A DNA stretch of 64,000 bases from Marisa cornuarietis (lineage: Eukaryota; Mollusca; Gastropoda; Architaenioglossa; Ampullariidae): NCBI GenBank assembly GCA_004794655.1, contig SMMW01000585.1:1134001-1198000 (forward strand), in the 5' to 3' direction. Each line of letters begins with the position of its first letter. The stretch's first letter is position 1. The position numbers and the translations under genes were made by a program. Below the pieces are notes generated by a model. That model did not search any database. It saw only the letters and a program-made list of their open reading frames with translations, and was not told where the DNA came from. Below are positions 61,620-64,000 of this stretch, in pieces.

Positions 61620-63338
61620 ATGATCATTAAGCCCATCAGTATAGCGGCTTACGCCTTGACAGTTGTGGCCGTGATCCTATTGCTAGCAGCCTTCATCCCA
61701 CCCAGTTGGTGCGTTGTCTATAAACCCAACATGGCGGACCAGCGCTGGCACGGGCTGTGGTCACAGAAAAAGTGCGACAGCAACGGTAACTGCAACACGA
61801 TCGCCACTGGTTTCGAGATCGAAGGAGGCCGAGGTAGGCATGCTGTCGCCGACTCCATGACATCTTTCATTCACTCAGTAACCTTAGATACTCCATGACA
61901 CTCCTCCATGCACTTAGTGACCCTAGATACTGCATGACATTTCTCATAATGTCACTGGAGGGTAACTAATATCTCTCTCGCCACGTGGTATTAAAACGTC
62001 TCTTCCTTTATTGTTGCATTCTCTTGTCTACTCTTTCTGAATTTTTATATAGCCCATAAAGTGGTCGTTGTAAGTAAAATGACATTACTGAAGTAAGTTC
62101 TACACCCTAAAAGCATCTTCAAACCTATGAAAATATGATCTGAGTGCCTTTTATACTAATCCAATGCTGGGCTACTTGTAAGATCTTAAGGGGGATTTCG
62201 CGTTAAGCACATGTTTTTTTTAAGACTTAAACTTACAAAAATCGCTGTTGGTGAGGTACTGAATATGTCTGGTCACCAGTCTTAACGAAGACCAAACTTA
62301 ACGAAGTTGACTTGCACTTAAGACCGACGACTTACTACTTATTTTCAAGACCTCTTACTGAGGGGACAGAGGGAGAGAGAATCAGAAGCAGAATCACTTT
62401 ATTGAATAGGCCATCGGCCCGTTTCAAGGGGAAGCATAACAAAACCATCAAAGGTATATACAGATAAACTGTATAGTAGGCAAGTGGACTGTCACCAATA
62501 CGAAGGCATTATATTTTAACAAAATTCACACTGTGCTTGTTACAATTACAAACATGATAAATTTACAAAAAAATACAAATACAAAAAGAATACAAGGAGA
62601 CATACACTATTTTAGGGACTTGTCTAACCGGTCCAATGTTTTGAAGACAAATGCAGCTAGAGGGTGAGAACTATTAGTTCTAGTGTATCACATGATAAGT
62701 TGAAATCTGAATAGACAAGGTCTAATAATATTTTACGGGGATGTAGCTTCCTCGCAAATCAGAATATAGAGGGCACACAAATAGAAAGTGTGTTTTGATT
62801 TCTTCATTCTGACAAAAAAACGCTTTATATCCTTATTTTCGGCATAACAAAAACGGAACTTATGGCAGTACAAATCTAAAACACCTAGCCTAAATCTTAT
62901 CAGGGCATCTCTCATGCCAATATGTTTGATATCTCCAAGAAAACTACACTGTATATGAGAGAGGGTGAGAGAGAGAGAGAGAGAGAAGCAGACAGATGGA
63001 GAGGGAGGAAGAGAAAGTCAGCACCGAAGACATTCCAAGAACTAAAGCTCATCAGCTGGGATATTTAAGTTATAATAAGCATTACAATAAATGTAGTCAC
63101 TAAAGTGTGATTTCACACACTCGCTCTTTGGGCGCCTTCGTTTGTGGTAGCCTTACGACAAGACTGATCGCTACCCGCCTCGGTGTCTGTCTTATTCTAG
63201 AGTTCTTCTTCATCGTCAAGATCTTCCACCTTCTGGCGCTGGTTCTGGCGGCGCTGGGACTGCTGTTACACACGCTGTATATCCCCGTGCGCAAGTCCCG
63301 CCTGCGGCAGGTCGTTATCTACACACTGGGCGCAGCAG
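61620..63338 (+). CDS. Claudin/PMP22-family four-TM protein, first two coding exons (3' partial)
   Basis: Exons 61620-61833 and 63201-63338 join in phase 1 (CGAG|GTAGGC; cttattctag). A further phase-1 donor (GCAG|GTACGT) at 63338 shows the gene continues beyond the window. ATG at 61620 has G at -3. TM1 is about residues 8-28. The extracellular loop carries the claudin signature W30, GLW (45-47), C52, C58, with a compact C-x5-C. Exon 2 starts with TM2 (FFFIVKIFHLLALVLAALGL), then basic IPVRKSRLRQ and the start of TM3 (VVIYTLGAAG). Such proteins sit in septate or other cell junctions, or act as small tetraspan membrane adaptors. The exact subfamily cannot be decided without the C-terminal half. 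Confidence 0.78.
62387..62940 (-). mobile_element. Truncated non-LTR retrotransposon in claudin-like intron 1
   Basis: On the minus strand, the frame at 62915-62733 reads MRDALIRFRLGVLDLYCHKF then RFCYAENKD, a Cys-containing stretch like the C-terminal part of invertebrate LINE polyproteins. The 3' end reads GGCCGATGGCCTATTCAATA then AAGTGATTCTGCTTCTG at 62387-62420. It is 5'-truncated with degraded coding sequence. Confidence 0.6.
62967..62986. repeat. (AG)n microsatellite
   Basis: Short AG run in the claudin-like intron 1, flanked by purine-rich sequence. Confidence 0.85.
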
Positions 63339-64000
63339 GTACGTGTCATGTACGGGCTGATCACGTAGCACGCCACGTTCTGCCTCATGACTGGTTCTTC
63401 AGGGATTTGTTTATCCATGCACGTGCGCGCGGTCACTCTTAAAGCGCACGCTAGCCAGTAGATCAGCGCAGCAAGTCCAGGGGTCGAAATTAAATTTTGG
63501 AAAAACAAAACTTTTTATGGAGGGTTGCAGTGTGTAAACGTTCGTTTCTTCTCTTCATAAAAATGACTATAAATGACAGACGGTAGACTAGCTCCATGGA
63601 CGCTTTATGGTATAGGTTGGTATTTATTGTATGAGATGGCATTTGTGGAACGATGGTATGTTTATGGCATACAATGGTATTATGGTATATAATGTTATGT
63701 TTATAATATGATGTTGTATTATGGTATGATGCGATATTATGGTATGAGATGGTATTTATGGAATGGCTTTTGCGACCCCTTAATGGTCCTTACGTCTTTA
63801 ACATTCAAGTTTAGTCCTTGAAAATGCAAGCCCATTAAAGGCTTTTAAATCATTACATTATAGCTCCACAACGTACTTTTCGTATCACGTATTCATGTAT
63901 AATTCTAAGATATTAAGATCATTGTAACTTTATAACATATCAAGACCGTTCGTGGAAACTGTTCAAAATGTTCACCAGCCATGCATGAATAAAATGACCG
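63339..64000. other. Claudin-like intron 2 (partial) with ATGGTAT-rich repeats
   Basis: This follows the donor at 63339 and no further exon was recognised before the window ends. Positions about 63600-63765 hold degenerate TATGGTAT/ATGGTATGA repeats. Confidence 0.55.

Overview
The window is animal nuclear DNA: A+T-leaning, gene-sparse, with GT-AG introns, many microsatellites and fossil transposable elements. One gene has the domain order of the molluscan shell-matrix proteins Pif/BMSP (signal peptide, vWA, mucin-like region, chitin-binding domains, laminin-G-like domain). That points to a shelled mollusc, possibly a gastropod; I cannot name the species. No prokaryotic features, rRNA or tRNA genes were found.

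Layout. (1) 2667-325, minus strand: a two-exon N-terminal RASSF gene (RASSF9/10 type, 681 aa), with the RA domain in exon 1 and coiled coils in exon 2. (2) 2668-30592: about 28 kb with no confident gene. It holds foldback elements, LINE 3' ends, simple repeats and one weak candidate first exon at 5746-5855. (3) 30593-34723, plus strand: an eight-exon HAD phosphatase of the phosphoglycolate/glycerol-3-phosphate phosphatase family (303 aa). (4) 34724-42280: no gene seen; it includes a 463-bp foldback element with 67-bp arms. (5) 42281-56567, plus strand: a 13-exon Pif/BMSP-like gene that closes in frame at 2187 aa. Its largest exon carries about 88 tandem copies of an acidic Thr/Glu octapeptide. 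(6) 56568-61619: mostly transposon remnants and microsatellites, including two short hAT-like elements. (7) 61620 to beyond the window end, plus strand: the first two coding exons of a claudin/PMP22-type four-TM protein.

The four genes look like independent neighbours, not a pathway: a cell-polarity/signalling scaffold, a metabolic repair phosphatase, a secreted biomineral matrix protein and a junction/membrane protein. The most unusual object is the Pif-like gene. The order signal peptide, Gly/Tyr-rich segment, degenerate vWA, acidic Thr/Glu repeat array, Ser/Thr/Pro mucin, three Cys-rich chitin-binding-type modules and LamG-like domain suggests an extracellular protein that could bind chitin at one end and present a very long, acidic, probably glycosylated or phosphorylated surface to mineral. 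All exon models were built by eye from splice consensus and reading-phase continuity, without transcript data.
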